Positions 25,242-34,312 of a DNA stretch of 64,000 nucleotides are shown piece by piece. The notes under the pieces are model-generated. The model was not told the origin of the DNA, ran no database searches, and was given only the letters and a program-made list of their open reading frames with translations. Within the stretch, counting starts at the first letter, position 1, and every line of letters begins with the position of its first letter. The translations under genes and the position numbers were made by a program. The stretch is from Rs1 sp029027825 (GTDB lineage Bacteria > Pseudomonadota > Gammaproteobacteria > Pseudomonadales > Balneatricaceae): positions 248,001-312,000 of the forward strand of contig CP093399.1 in assembly GCA_029027825.1 (NCBI GenBank), given 5' to 3'.

Positions 25242-26945
25242 GTGAAAGATAAAGAGAATAATGAGTCAAGTGGTGATGGTTTTTCTACACGGCAACAAAA
25301 AAACCAAAGAGACCTTGAGGAAAAAGTGTCTATCAGTGAACAGTCTGCTGAAAGAAAAGATCAACAGTCTGCTGGTAGCAAGGTAGAAAAAACACCTTCT
25401 AGTTTGCCGAAATCAAGTTTGTTGCGTTCCAGTCTACTGGTGTCGACCATGACCATGCTTTCTCGAGTGTTGGGTTTGGCGCGCGATGTAGTGGTGGCTA
25501 ATTATTTTGGAGCTGGTAGTGCGGCGGATGCTTTTTTTGTCGCGTTTAAAATACCTAATTTTTTACGGCGGCTATTTGCGGAAGGCGCGTTCGCGCAAGC
25601 TTTTGTCCCAGTGCTTAGTGAATATCGCAGTCAGCGTGATTTGCTCGCTGTGCAGGGTCTGGTGAACCGAGTGGCGGGCAATTTGGGTTTTATCTTGCTG
25701 GTGATAACAGTGGTCGCCGTCTTGGGGGCTCCAGTGTTGACGGCGGTGTTCGCACCGGGGTTTTATATGCATGCGGAGCAGCAGTTTGACTTGGCTGCAC
25801 ATATGCTGGCGATTACTTTTCCGTATTTAATGTTGATCTCCCTAACCGCGTTCGCCGGAGCTGTGCTCAACAGTTACGGACATTTCGCGGTGCCGGCGTT
25901 TACCCCGGTATTGTTAAATTTGTGTTTGATCGGCAGTGCTATTTTTTTGAGTCCGTTCTTTGACCAGCCAATCATAGCGCTTGCCTGGGGAGTGCTAATG
26001 GCGGGGGTAGTGCAATTGCTGTTCCAACTGCCGTTCTTGATGCGGATCAAGTTAATGCCAGTCCCAGTTGTCGATTGGCAAGATCCGGGAGTTCGCAGGA
26101 TTTTAAGTTTGATGGTGCCCGCTTTGTTTGGGGTTTCAGTGGCGCAGATCAATTTGTTGCTGGATACGGTCTTGGCGACGTTTTTACAAACCGGTAGTGT
26201 CTCTTGGTTATATTATTCTGATCGTTTAGCTGAGCTGCCATTAGGGGTGTTTGCGATAGCTATATCGACAGTGATCATGCCTAGTTTGTCGCGCAAGAGC
26301 GCAAATCAGTCGATGCAGTCTTTTGCAGTCACTTTAGATTGGGCGCTGCGCATGATCTTCTTGATCGGGCTGCCCTCCGCACTGGCGTTGTTTTTATTGG
26401 CTGAGCCGCTGTTAGTGACACTCTTTGGCTACGGCAGTATGAATGAGCACGATATTGTGATGGCGGCAAAAAGTTTACGGGCATATTCCTGTGGGCTGTT
26501 GGCGTTTATGTTGATCAAAGTGCTGGCCCCTGGCTTTTTTGCCAGACAAGATATGAAAACCCCTGTGAAAATAGCTATTCAAGCGATGGCTGCCAATATG
26601 ATATTTAATTTGATATTAATATTTCCTTTTGCGCATGTGGGATTGGCGGCAGCTACTTCGATGTCGGCGTTTTTGAATGCTGGTTTGCTGTTGTATGGGC
26701 TGCTAAAAGTTGGGGTGTTTAAATGGCAGCCGGGTTGGCATCTGGTTATATTTAGAATTTCTTGTGGTTGCGCGGTGCTACTGCCGGCCATACATTATAT
26801 CAATGTCGATTTACAACAGTGGCTAGCCTGGGGGATGTGGCAGCGCATCGCAAATATGGCTTTGTTGGTAGGAGTGGGGGTGTTTTGTTACGTCGCAGTT
26901 CTGCTGGCGCTAGGCTTAAGAAAAAAAGATATTGTTATCTTATAA
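25242..26945 (+). CDS. murJ: Lipid II flippase MurJ (MviN)
   Basis: 567-residue MOP-family flippase moving lipid II across the inner membrane, with about 14 hydrophobic segments. Signatures are 'STMTMLSRVLGLARDVVVANYFGAG', 'DAFFVAFKIPNFLRRLFAEGAFAQAFVPVL' and the mid-protein 'QINLLLDTVLATFL'. Start is a GTG at 25242 with AGG upstream. The first 55 residues are an unusual hydrophilic, Ser/Gln/Lys/Glu-rich extension absent from E. coli MurJ (511 residues); a start near residue 66 ('STMTMLSRV') would be too late for the first helix, so a cytosolic tail is plausible. It precedes ribF, the common gammaproteobacterial order. Confidence 0.93.
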   Translation: MKDKENNESSGDGFSTRQQKNQRDLEEKVSISEQSAERKDQQSAGSKVEKTPSSLPKSSLLRSSLLVSTMTMLSRVLGLARDVVVANYFGAGSAADAFFVAFKIPNFLRRLFAEGAFAQAFVPVLSEYRSQRDLLAVQGLVNRVAGNLGFILLVITVVAVLGAPVLTAVFAPGFYMHAEQQFDLAAHMLAITFPYLMLISLTAFAGAVLNSYGHFAVPAFTPVLLNLCLIGSAIFLSPFFDQPIIALAWGVLMAGVVQLLFQLPFLMRIKLMPVPVVDWQDPGVRRILSLMVPALFGVSVAQINLLLDTVLATFLQTGSVSWLYYSDRLAELPLGVFAIAISTVIMPSLSRKSANQSMQSFAVTLDWALRMIFLIGLPSALALFLLAEPLLVTLFGYGSMNEHDIVMAAKSLRAYSCGLLAFMLIKVLAPGFFARQDMKTPVKIAIQAMAANMIFNLILIFPFAHVGLAAATSMSAFLNAGLLLYGLLKVGVFKWQPGWHLVIFRISCGCAVLLPAIHYINVDLQQWLAWGMWQRIANMALLVGVGVFCYVAVLLALGLRKKDIVIL

Positions 26946-27116
26946 ACGACGGGCCTCGATCGTTTTTTTAAGCTGCAATGTGTTTTTTTGTGTGCTTTGC
27001 GCTGCCGGTCGGCGCGATACTGAGCTCTGTTATCATTTTTAATGCGTGCAGTTGTACCAGTCAGTTCAGAACTGGGCTATAATCGTGCGCTTTTGCGGTA
27101 GATGTAATAGCAATCG

Positions 27117-28052
27117 ATGGAATTAATACGTGCAATTCATAATTTGCGGCCCGCACACTTAGGTTGTGTGGCAACCATTGGTAAGTTTGATGGTGTGCAT
27201 TTAGGTCACCAACAAATTTTGCGGCAGTTGAAAGCCAAAGCGTTAGCGATGGGCTTGCCCTCGCTGGTGATTTTGTTTGAGCCGCATCCTGCTGAATTTT
27301 TTGTCCCCGAGAAAGCGCCAGCAAGATTAAATTCGCTGGCAACCAAGCTTGAGTATTTAGCGCAGCATAAAATTGATCGGGTACTCTGTCTTAATTTTAA
27401 CCGCAAATTATCGGCGATCCCGGCCGATGACTTTATTGCAGAGCTGTTAGTCAATAAATTAGCGGTAGCGCACTTTGTGGTTGGGGATGATTTTAGATTC
27501 GGTCAGGGCCGTAAAGGTAGTTTCGAATTATTGCAACAACGCGGCCAAGAATTCGGTTTTGGGGTGGAGAAAAGTCAAACTTTAGTGGATGGCGATGAGC
27601 GTGTTAGCAGCACGAAAATTCGACAGCTGTTAGCTGAGCACAATTTTGCCAGAGCTGAGCAATTACTCGGTCGACCATTTAGCATGAAAGGGCGAGTGGT
27701 GCACGGGCAAAAATTAGCGCGAACTTTGGGGGTGCCGACCGCAAATATTAAAACCTCTAAGCATAACCTTCCTTTGAAAGGGGTGTTTGCAGTGACTGCG
27801 ACAACGGCCGCCGGTGGTATTTACCAAGCGGTGGCTAATATCGGTAACAGACCTACCGTCAATGGGCTGAAACCGGTACTTGAAGTCCATATGTTTGACT
27901 TTGAACAACAAATATACGGGCAAAAACTCGCTATAGAATTTAACCACTATTTACGAGCAGAGCAAAAATTTGCTGATCTTGATCAGCTAAAACAAGCAAT
28001 CTTTAATGATATTGAAATGGCAAAACTGTATTTTGCCTCACTAAACCAGTAA
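27117..28052 (+). CDS. ribF: Bifunctional riboflavin kinase / FAD synthetase
   Basis: 311 residues. The N-terminal FAD synthetase (nucleotidyltransferase) domain has 'CVATIGKFDGVHLGHQQIL' near residue 18, 'LFEPHPAEFF' and 'VGDDFRFGQGRKG'; 'SSTKIRQLL' closes it. The C-terminal riboflavin kinase domain has 'GRVVHGQKLARTLGVPTANI' near 200 and 'ANIGNRPTVNG'. It converts riboflavin to FMN and FAD. It lies directly upstream of ileS (18 bases), as in many gammaproteobacteria. The typical GxFDGVHxGH motif has lysine at the second position here. Confidence 0.96.
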   Translation: MELIRAIHNLRPAHLGCVATIGKFDGVHLGHQQILRQLKAKALAMGLPSLVILFEPHPAEFFVPEKAPARLNSLATKLEYLAQHKIDRVLCLNFNRKLSAIPADDFIAELLVNKLAVAHFVVGDDFRFGQGRKGSFELLQQRGQEFGFGVEKSQTLVDGDERVSSTKIRQLLAEHNFARAEQLLGRPFSMKGRVVHGQKLARTLGVPTANIKTSKHNLPLKGVFAVTATTAAGGIYQAVANIGNRPTVNGLKPVLEVHMFDFEQQIYGQKLAIEFNHYLRAEQKFADLDQLKQAIFNDIEMAKLYFASLNQ

Positions 28053-28070
28053 TGGGTATGGAAAACAGAA

Positions 28071-30881
28071 ATGAGTGATTACAAACAGACATTAAACTTG
28101 CCAGATACCGCATTTCCAATGCGTGGTAATCTAGCTAACCGCGAACCTGCAATGCTTAAAGCATGGCAAGATATTGATCTTTATCAGAAGATTCGTGAGA
28201 TTAGCGCTGGTCGTCCTAAGTTTGTACTGCACGACGGCCCTCCATATGCGAACGGTAATTTACACATTGGGCATGCCGTTAATAAAATCATTAAAGACAT
28301 GATCTTAAAATCCAAGACCTTAAATGGTTTTGATGCGCCGTATATTCCCGGTTGGGATTGTCATGGTCTGCCGATTGAGCACAAAGTTGAGACGATGATT
28401 GGGCGCGCCGGTACTAAAGTACCGCACAAAGAATTTCGTAAAAAATGCCGCGAGTATGCCGCCAAGCAAATTGAAGGGCAAAAAGCCGATTTTATTCGCA
28501 TGGGAGTGTTAGGTGATTGGGAAAACCCTTATCTAACGATGAATTTCGAGACCGAGGCAAATATCGTCCGCGCACTGGCAAAAATTGTTGAAAATGGTCA
28601 TTTAGTGAAAGGCTATAAACCTATCTATTGGTCGGTGGTAGGGCAGTCAGCGCTCGCTGAAGCGGAAGTGGAATATCAAGAAAAGACCTCGACGTCTTTA
28701 GATGTGCGCTTTCCGTTTATTGAGCAAGAGAGCGTGGAAGATGCGTTTACCGCGGTCAATGAAAGTAAAGGTAAGGGCAAGATATCTCTGGTTATCTGGA
28801 CCACTACACCTTGGACTATCCCCTCTAACCAGGCGGTTTCAGTGCATGTTGAATTGACTTATTCACTGGTGCAGTTTGGTGATGAACGGCTGTTGCTCGC
28901 TGCAGATTTACTCGAAGATGTAGCCAAGCGTTGGGGAGTAGAGCCTTTCGAATCGTTAGCTACTTGTCAGGGGGCGGCTTTAGAAGGTCTGCTCATGGAG
29001 CATCCGGTTTACAGTAAACAAGTGCCAATTTTACTCGGTGATCACGTCACTACGGATGCCGGTACAGGTGCGGTTCATACTGCGCCAGATCACGGTATGG
29101 AAGATTTCGTGGTCGGTAAAAAATACGGTATAGGCACCTTGAATTACGTACAGGGCAATGGCGTATTTATAGATGCAGCCGGTGAATTTGCGGGTGTTCA
29201 CGTATATAAAGCGGATGCACCAGTGTGCGCGGCGCTTGAGCGTGAGGGGAAATTGATTTTCCAAGAGAAATTTAAGCACAGTTTTCCGCATTGCTGGCGG
29301 ACTAAAACCCCATTAATTTACCGGGCCACGCCGCAGTGGTTTATCTCTATGACTGAGAAAGGTCTGTTAGATGACGCTAAAAAAGCGGTAGAAACTGTAC
29401 GTTGGGTACCGAGTTGGGGAAAACAGCGCATGGAGGGGATGTTAGATAGCAGCCCGGATTGGTGTGTTTCTCGCCAGCGTACTTGGGGAGTGCCGAATAC
29501 TTTGTTTACCCATAAACAAAGTGGTGAGCTACATCCAGACACGGTTGCGATAATGGAAAAAGTGGCACTGGAAATTGAGAAGACTGGGATCGACGCCTGG
29601 TACGATTTAGATGCTAAACAGTTGCTAGGTGATGACGCTGATAACTGGGATAAAGTGACCGACACATTAGATGTTTGGTTTGATTCCGGTGTCACTCATC
29701 ACAGCGTGCTGCGCACTCGTGAAGAGCTGACCTTTCCCGCGGATCTTTATCTTGAGGGATCGGATCAGCATCGCGGCTGGTTCCAGTCGTCCCTAAAAAC
29801 CTCGATTGCGATCAATGGTGTTGCTCCGTATAAGCAAGTACTTACACACGGCTTCGCGGTAGATGAAAAAGGCTACAAAATGTCCAAGTCACTGGGCAAT
29901 ACAATAGTGCCTAAAGAAGTGACTGATACCTTAGGTGCCGATATTTTACGGCTTTGGGTGGCGTCTACAGACTATGCGAATGAAATGTCTGTTTCTAAGC
30001 AAATATTGCAGCGTACCGCAGATACCTATCGTCGGATTCGCAATACCTCTAGATTTTTAATGGCCAATTTAAATGGTTTTGAGCCGGAAGATGCGATTCC
30101 GTTTTCAGAATTAGTGGCTTTAGATCAGTGGGTAATTGATCGGGCGGCGAAACTGCAGGCTGAGATTATCAACCACTATGAAAATTATGAGTTCTTACAG
30201 GTATGCCAAAAAATATCGCATTTCTGTTCGCTTGATCTAGGTGGTTTTTATCTGGATATCATTAAAGACCGTCAATACACATCGGGCGAAAACTCCCACG
30301 CGCGACGTTCAGTGCAAACCGCGCTGTATCATATAGTGGAAGCTTTAGTGCGCTGGATTGCACCTATTCTGAGTTTTACTGCAGACGAAATTTGGCAGCA
30401 GCTGCCTGGAGAGCACAGTGCGTCAGTCCAGTTGGAAGCTTGGTATACCGGGTTATCTGAGCAGTCTAATAGCGCACCGTTGAATGCTGATTTTTGGCAG
30501 CAGATCATGGACGTTAAAACCGCGGTCAACAAAGAGTTGGAAGCGCAGCGCGGTGCAGGTGTTATCCGCAGTAGCTTAGAGGCGAAGGTCACTTTGTATG
30601 CCAGCACTGAATTAAAGAGCTTGTTAGAGAAATTAGATGATGAGCTGCGCTTTGTTTTGATTGCCTCTGAGGTCAGTGTATTAGCATTAGAAAATATCGA
30701 GAACGCTGCGTCTACAGATATAGACGGTTTGAGCGTAAGAGTGGAAAAACTAGCCTCAACTAAGTGCGAGCGCTGCTGGCATCACCGTGAGGATGTTGGT
30801 GCCGATGACTCTCATGAATTGTTGTGCGGTCGCTGTATTGAAAACGTGGCGGGTGCAGGTGAGCAAAGATCATTCGCCTAA
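28071..30881 (+). CDS. ileS: Isoleucyl-tRNA synthetase
   Basis: 936-residue class I synthetase with editing domain. HIGH motif 'GPPYANGNLHIGHAVNK' near residue 57, 'WDCHGLPIEHKVE' after it, the CP1 editing domain (about 200-400, with 'VIWTTTPWTIPSNQAV' and 'GTGAVHTAPDHG'), 'KMSKSLGN' near residue 604, and a C-terminal zinc finger 'CERCWHHRED ... LCGRC'. Length and domains are those of the bacterial type I (E. coli 938). It is followed by an intrinsic terminator before lspA, so the usual ileS-lspA coupling may be partial. Confidence 0.98.
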   Translation: MSDYKQTLNLPDTAFPMRGNLANREPAMLKAWQDIDLYQKIREISAGRPKFVLHDGPPYANGNLHIGHAVNKIIKDMILKSKTLNGFDAPYIPGWDCHGLPIEHKVETMIGRAGTKVPHKEFRKKCREYAAKQIEGQKADFIRMGVLGDWENPYLTMNFETEANIVRALAKIVENGHLVKGYKPIYWSVVGQSALAEAEVEYQEKTSTSLDVRFPFIEQESVEDAFTAVNESKGKGKISLVIWTTTPWTIPSNQAVSVHVELTYSLVQFGDERLLLAADLLEDVAKRWGVEPFESLATCQGAALEGLLMEHPVYSKQVPILLGDHVTTDAGTGAVHTAPDHGMEDFVVGKKYGIGTLNYVQGNGVFIDAAGEFAGVHVYKADAPVCAALEREGKLIFQEKFKHSFPHCWRTKTPLIYRATPQWFISMTEKGLLDDAKKAVETVRWVPSWGKQRMEGMLDSSPDWCVSRQRTWGVPNTLFTHKQSGELHPDTVAIMEKVALEIEKTGIDAWYDLDAKQLLGDDADNWDKVTDTLDVWFDSGVTHHSVLRTREELTFPADLYLEGSDQHRGWFQSSLKTSIAINGVAPYKQVLTHGFAVDEKGYKMSKSLGNTIVPKEVTDTLGADILRLWVASTDYANEMSVSKQILQRTADTYRRIRNTSRFLMANLNGFEPEDAIPFSELVALDQWVIDRAAKLQAEIINHYENYEFLQVCQKISHFCSLDLGGFYLDIIKDRQYTSGENSHARRSVQTALYHIVEALVRWIAPILSFTADEIWQQLPGEHSASVQLEAWYTGLSEQSNSAPLNADFWQQIMDVKTAVNKELEAQRGAGVIRSSLEAKVTLYASTELKSLLEKLDDELRFVLIASEVSVLALENIENAASTDIDGLSVRVEKLASTKCERCWHHREDVGADDSHELLCGRCIENVAGAGEQRSFA

Positions 30882-30946
30882 TATCGACTCAATAGCTGAA
30901 GGTATACCCGCTATAGGTCGCCAATAATTAGAGTTTGAACGTATAA

Positions 30947-30981
30947 GGGGAGTGCAGTTGTCAGATTGTACTCCCTTTTTT
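30947..30981 (+). terminator. Intrinsic terminator between ileS and lspA
   Basis: GGGAGTGCA pairs with TGTACTCCC (one G-U), followed by six T, 66 bases after ileS and 46 before lspA. Its position inside a usually continuous operon suggests regulated read-through or a separate lspA promoter within about 40 bases. Confidence 0.8.
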
Positions 30982-31026
30982 GAATCTAGGCTTATGCAAA
31001 TGTGCAGTAAATATTAAGGGAAGGTG

Positions 31027-31545
31027 ATGAAGCAGGATGACCGTAAAATGAGAAGTTCACTGATTTGGCTGTGGTTGGCAGCGGGGGTGTTAGGCTTTGA
31101 CCGCTGGACTAAAGTACTGGCCGAAAGCCAGCTTATAGAGGGCTTTGCTAATCCGGTCATAGCTGGCTTTTTTGATTTAACCTTGCTGTATAACCGAGGG
31201 GCGGCATTTGGCTTTCTTGCAGAGGCAGGAGGTTGGCAGCGCTGGATATTTACCGCGCTTGCCATCGTGATGAGCATAGTGCTAATTATTTGGATTAAGC
31301 GAACGCCGTTGCCAATATGGTGGTTAAATTGCGGATTGGCATTAATTTTAGGTGGCGCTTTAGGAAATTTATATGACCGGGTGATGCAAGGTAAAGTGGT
31401 TGATTTTTTGTCTTTCCATTTCGGTAACTATAGTTTTCCGGCGTTTAACATAGCGGACATCGCGATTAGTTGCGGTGCCTTTTTATTGATTGTCGATATG
31501 CTGTTTTTTGAAAAAAAACGGGCTTTGCAACAGGAACAGACTTAA
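31027..31545 (+). CDS. lspA: Prolipoprotein signal peptidase (signal peptidase II)
   Basis: 172-residue inner-membrane aspartyl protease that cleaves signal peptides of lipidated prolipoproteins. Four hydrophobic segments are visible. Conserved blocks are 'VLGFDRWTKV', 'LLYNRGAAFGFLAEAGGWQ', 'LALILGGALGNLYDRV' (first catalytic Asp) and 'FPAFNIADIAISCG' (second). I chose the ATG at 31027, with GGGAAGG upstream, over the adjacent GTG. A lipoprotein substrate candidate encoded in this window is the NlpC/P60 lipoprotein at 47412. Confidence 0.96.
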   Translation: MKQDDRKMRSSLIWLWLAAGVLGFDRWTKVLAESQLIEGFANPVIAGFFDLTLLYNRGAAFGFLAEAGGWQRWIFTALAIVMSIVLIIWIKRTPLPIWWLNCGLALILGGALGNLYDRVMQGKVVDFLSFHFGNYSFPAFNIADIAISCGAFLLIVDMLFFEKKRALQQEQT

Positions 31546-31548
31546 GTG

Positions 31549-31977
31549 ATGAATATAATATCACCAGAATCAAAAGTTGAATTATTTTTTGAAATACGCT
31601 TGCTGGATGGTTCAGTGATCGACAGTAATTTCGCCGCTAAACCGGCACTGTTCAGTATCGGTGACGGCAACATGTTAGCGGGCTTTGAATCGGTGTTAAT
31701 CGGCTTGGCTGCGGGGGATGAAAAAATCTTTGAATTAACCCCAGAGCAAGCTTTTGGCATGCCTAATCCAAGTAATATGCAAACTCTTAGCCGTAGCAAA
31801 TTTACCGATATGGATATCGAAGAGGGGTTAGTTATCTCCTTTAAAGATCCCAGCGGTGAATTACCTGGCGTAGTGTCGTCGTTTGATGACAGTGAGGTGG
31901 TGATCGATTTTAATCATCCGTTAGCCGGTAAATGTTTAGAGTTTAAAGTTAAGATTTTGCAAGTTTTTACTGAATAA
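31549..31977 (+). CDS. fkpB: FKBP-type peptidyl-prolyl isomerase (SlpA/FkpB family)
   Basis: 142 residues from the ATG at 31549 (three bases after an alternative GTG), only three bases past the lspA stop. The sequence has the SlyD-like FKBP order 'VELFFEIRLLDGSVIDSNF', 'FSIGDGNMLAGFESVLIGLAAGDEKIFELTPEQAFG' with the insert-in-flap domain, and 'VVIDFNHPLAGKCLEFKVKIL'. It lacks the metal-binding His-rich tail of SlyD. ileS-lspA-fkpB-ispH is the conserved order; ispH does not follow here and the pilin operon begins after 66 bases. Confidence 0.92.
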   Translation: MNIISPESKVELFFEIRLLDGSVIDSNFAAKPALFSIGDGNMLAGFESVLIGLAAGDEKIFELTPEQAFGMPNPSNMQTLSRSKFTDMDIEEGLVISFKDPSGELPGVVSSFDDSEVVIDFNHPLAGKCLEFKVKILQVFTE

Positions 31978-32043
31978 TTAGTACATTAGCAGATTTTTAA
32001 TCAAACACTGGGTAAGATAAAGAACAATAGCTAGGGATATATT

Positions 32044-32481
32044 ATGCGACAACTGCTGACAAAAGAAGTGCAAACTAAGCACCGAGGTATGACCTTAATT
32101 GAATTGATGATAGTGGTCGCTATTATCGGTATTCTCTCCGCCATAGCTTATCCAGCGTATCAGAGTTACACCCAAGGTGCCCGGCGTACAGCCGCACAGG
32201 GAAAATTGCTGGAAATGGCGCAGTGGATGGAGCGCAGCTATACCATCAATGGACGCTATCCTTCAGTTGGATTGCCTACCACTACCGTGCCCGACAGTGG
32301 TACTACGTTTTATAATCTAAGCATTGTACCACCTAATGCTAGTAGTGCAGGGGCGACTTTTGAATTGCAGGCCAGTCCGGTAAATGGTCAAATTCAAGAC
32401 GAGTGTGGCACTTTAATTATTTTTCATACTGGTAATACAGATGCAGCAAGCAGCGCCGGCATCACGTGCTGGAAATATTAA
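32044..32481 (+). CDS. pilE: Type IV minor pilin PilE
   Basis: 145 residues with a class III prepilin leader: after KHRG the mature protein begins MTLIELMIVVAIIGILSAI, with methionine instead of phenylalanine at +1 and Glu at +5. The hydrophobic N-terminal helix continues into 'AYPAYQSYTQGARRTAAQGKLLEMAQWMERSY', typical of PilE-like minor pilins, and a C-terminal disulfide pair is likely (Cys in DECGT and ITCWKY). AGGGA precedes the ATG. Minor pilins prime the pilus tip together with PilY1. It is first in the operon, whereas in Pseudomonas pilE is last. Confidence 0.9.
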   Translation: MRQLLTKEVQTKHRGMTLIELMIVVAIIGILSAIAYPAYQSYTQGARRTAAQGKLLEMAQWMERSYTINGRYPSVGLPTTTVPDSGTTFYNLSIVPPNASSAGATFELQASPVNGQIQDECGTLIIFHTGNTDAASSAGITCWKY

Positions 32482-32528
32482 CGACAGTCTCAGGATATTC
32501 ACTGGTCAATAACCAGTGTGTTTGAAAA

Positions 32529-33071
32529 ATGCAGCGTACCCAAGGTTTTAGTTTAATAGAGTTAATGATAGCGTTAGCGATAATGGTTATTCTAGTGACT
32601 GTCGCTATCCCCGGATTTAGATCGACTCTAATTAGGATGAATGCTAGTTCAATTGCCGATGTTTTAATAAGCAGCCTTAACTTTGCCCGCTCCGAGGCGA
32701 TGAGCCGCAATGTAAGGATTGGCATGTGTGCAAGCTTAGATGGGCTCACATGCGATGCAACCGCTGGTGATTGGAATTCAGGTTGGATAATATCGACCTT
32801 AACCGCCTCGGTAGCATTGGACACCATACTCAGGTATAAAAGAATTGATACGCAAAATGCAGACATAAAATTAGAGAGCAACAATGCTAAAAAAGTCATT
32901 TTTAAAGCTACAGGTGAAGGCTTTTTCTCGTTGCCTGTTCCTATTGTTGGTACTGACTTTACATTTACAACCCAGATAACAGGGTGCGACTCTCCACAAT
33001 TATCTGTTAAAAGAGTGATAGCAGTCGCTTTGTCAGGTGCTCTTACTGTCTCAACACAGGCCTGTGACTAA
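32529..33071 (+). CDS. fimT: Type IV pilus minor pseudopilin FimT/FimU (GspH family)
   Basis: 180 residues with prepilin site G|FSLIELMIALAIMVILV very near the N-terminus (leader MQRTQG). The GspH/FimT soluble region begins 'NASSIADVLISSLNFARSEAMSRNVRIGMCAS', the family fingerprint. Four cysteines in the soluble part (C-A-S, T-C-D, G-C-D, Q-A-C) suggest two disulfides. FimU primes the minor pilin complex; FimT binds DNA during transformation in some species. Which one this is cannot be decided by eye. The stop overlaps the pilV start. Confidence 0.88.
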   Translation: MQRTQGFSLIELMIALAIMVILVTVAIPGFRSTLIRMNASSIADVLISSLNFARSEAMSRNVRIGMCASLDGLTCDATAGDWNSGWIISTLTASVALDTILRYKRIDTQNADIKLESNNAKKVIFKATGEGFFSLPVPIVGTDFTFTTQITGCDSPQLSVKRVIAVALSGALTVSTQACD

Positions 33072-33568
33072 TGCAAAATAAGCAGCGAGGCTCCACTTTA
33101 ATCGAAGTGATGGTCGCCGTTCTGATCGTGTCAATAGGGCTGTTGGGGATGGCTTCTTTACAATTAAAATCGATGGCGTTAAATCTCACCGCTTCCCAGC
33201 GACTACAGGCGACTAACCTTGCCTATGAAATAGCGGATAGTATTTACCTAAATAGTAGTCAGGCAAATGCAGGTCAATATGAGTTAGCTTTAGCAGATAG
33301 TTCACCGCAGCATGCCACCGCTGATACTATTGCCGATATCGATTTAAAGCGTTGGTTGGCAATGGTTGCCAGGCAGCTTCCCGAGGGCGATTTAATTATT
33401 ACCACACCCGCTGCAATTGTCGGAATGCCGGCTATTACATCAGCACAACAGTTTAACATTACTGTCTGCTGGACCGATAAAAATGCCCCACCAGCTGCTC
33501 CAGCTGCAGTGTGTGGTACCAGAAATAGTGAGTTCAGCTTTACGGTTAGCAGTAGGAGAATAAATTGA
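33071..33568 (+). CDS. pilV: Type IV pilus minor pilin PilV
   Basis: 165 residues. The leader MQNKQRG precedes STLIEVMVAVLIVSIGLLGMA, the PilV-type start with serine at +1, Glu +5 and 'GLLGMASLQLKSMALN', which typifies PilV. Two C-terminal cysteines (VCWTD, VCGTR) probably pair. The ATG overlaps the previous stop (TAATG), indicating translational coupling. It belongs to the core PilVWX subcomplex that supports PilY1. Confidence 0.9.
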   Translation: MQNKQRGSTLIEVMVAVLIVSIGLLGMASLQLKSMALNLTASQRLQATNLAYEIADSIYLNSSQANAGQYELALADSSPQHATADTIADIDLKRWLAMVARQLPEGDLIITTPAAIVGMPAITSAQQFNITVCWTDKNAPPAAPAAVCGTRNSEFSFTVSSRRIN

Positions 33569-33589
33569 TAATGTCCGGGTCAACAGGCT

Positions 33590-34312
33590 ATGAATAAAAG
33601 ATCATACCAAGTAGGTTTTTCACTAATAGAATTAATGATCACTATGCTCATCGGATTGTTTATGATTGGCGGTATTATCAGTGTCTTTATTTCATCCAGC
33701 CAAAACTATCGGGTGCAACGAGCACTGTCTGAGGTGCAAGATAAAGGCCGTTTTGCGATACAAAAATTGCGCGAAGATATTCACAGCGCAGGTTTTGAGC
33801 TGGCGAATGATAAAATAGCGGTTAAGTTTATTACAGTCGCTGGAGCGAGCAGCTGTTCTGGCAATAGACCTACTCTTTTGATTTATATCGCAGATGGTAC
33901 TGACACCTTACGACGCTGTTACTATCTTGACCCAGCTTCCAGAAGCTTGATCAGGGATGATGCCATTGGTACAGCGGCTCCTTCAGTCGGTACCGCGGTG
34001 GTGATTGCAGAAGATGTTGATCAAATCACCTATTCTTTTGCGGTGGACAAAGACAGTAATGGTGGGGAGATAGACATTGTGAACAATTTGATTTACCAGC
34101 CGGTTGTAAGTTTTGGGGTTGTCGCAGGGGTTGAGTGGCTTAATGTTAAAGCGGTGAAAATTGAGTTAATTGTATCGAGTACCACCGAGCAAGTTGCCGA
34201 TCCTGCGCAAATAATTATCGACCCTTTTAATAATGGTACACCTTTTGAGGCAACTGATTCACGTTTACATCAAGCTTATACCGCCATCGTACCGATTAAG
34301 AATCGCATCTGA
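33590..34312 (+). CDS. pilW: Type IV pilus minor pilin PilW
   Basis: 240 residues with leader MNKRSYQVG followed by FSLIELMITMLIGLFMIGGII and 'SSQNYRVQRALSEVQDKGRFAIQKLREDIHSAGF', the PilW signature. The rest is a large globular periplasmic domain with one internal cysteine pair (SCSG, RCYY). The stop TGA overlaps the pilX ATG by one base. It acts with PilV, PilX and PilY1 in pilus initiation. Confidence 0.92.
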   Translation: MNKRSYQVGFSLIELMITMLIGLFMIGGIISVFISSSQNYRVQRALSEVQDKGRFAIQKLREDIHSAGFELANDKIAVKFITVAGASSCSGNRPTLLIYIADGTDTLRRCYYLDPASRSLIRDDAIGTAAPSVGTAVVIAEDVDQITYSFAVDKDSNGGEIDIVNNLIYQPVVSFGVVAGVEWLNVKAVKIELIVSSTTEQVADPAQIIIDPFNNGTPFEATDSRLHQAYTAIVPIKNRI

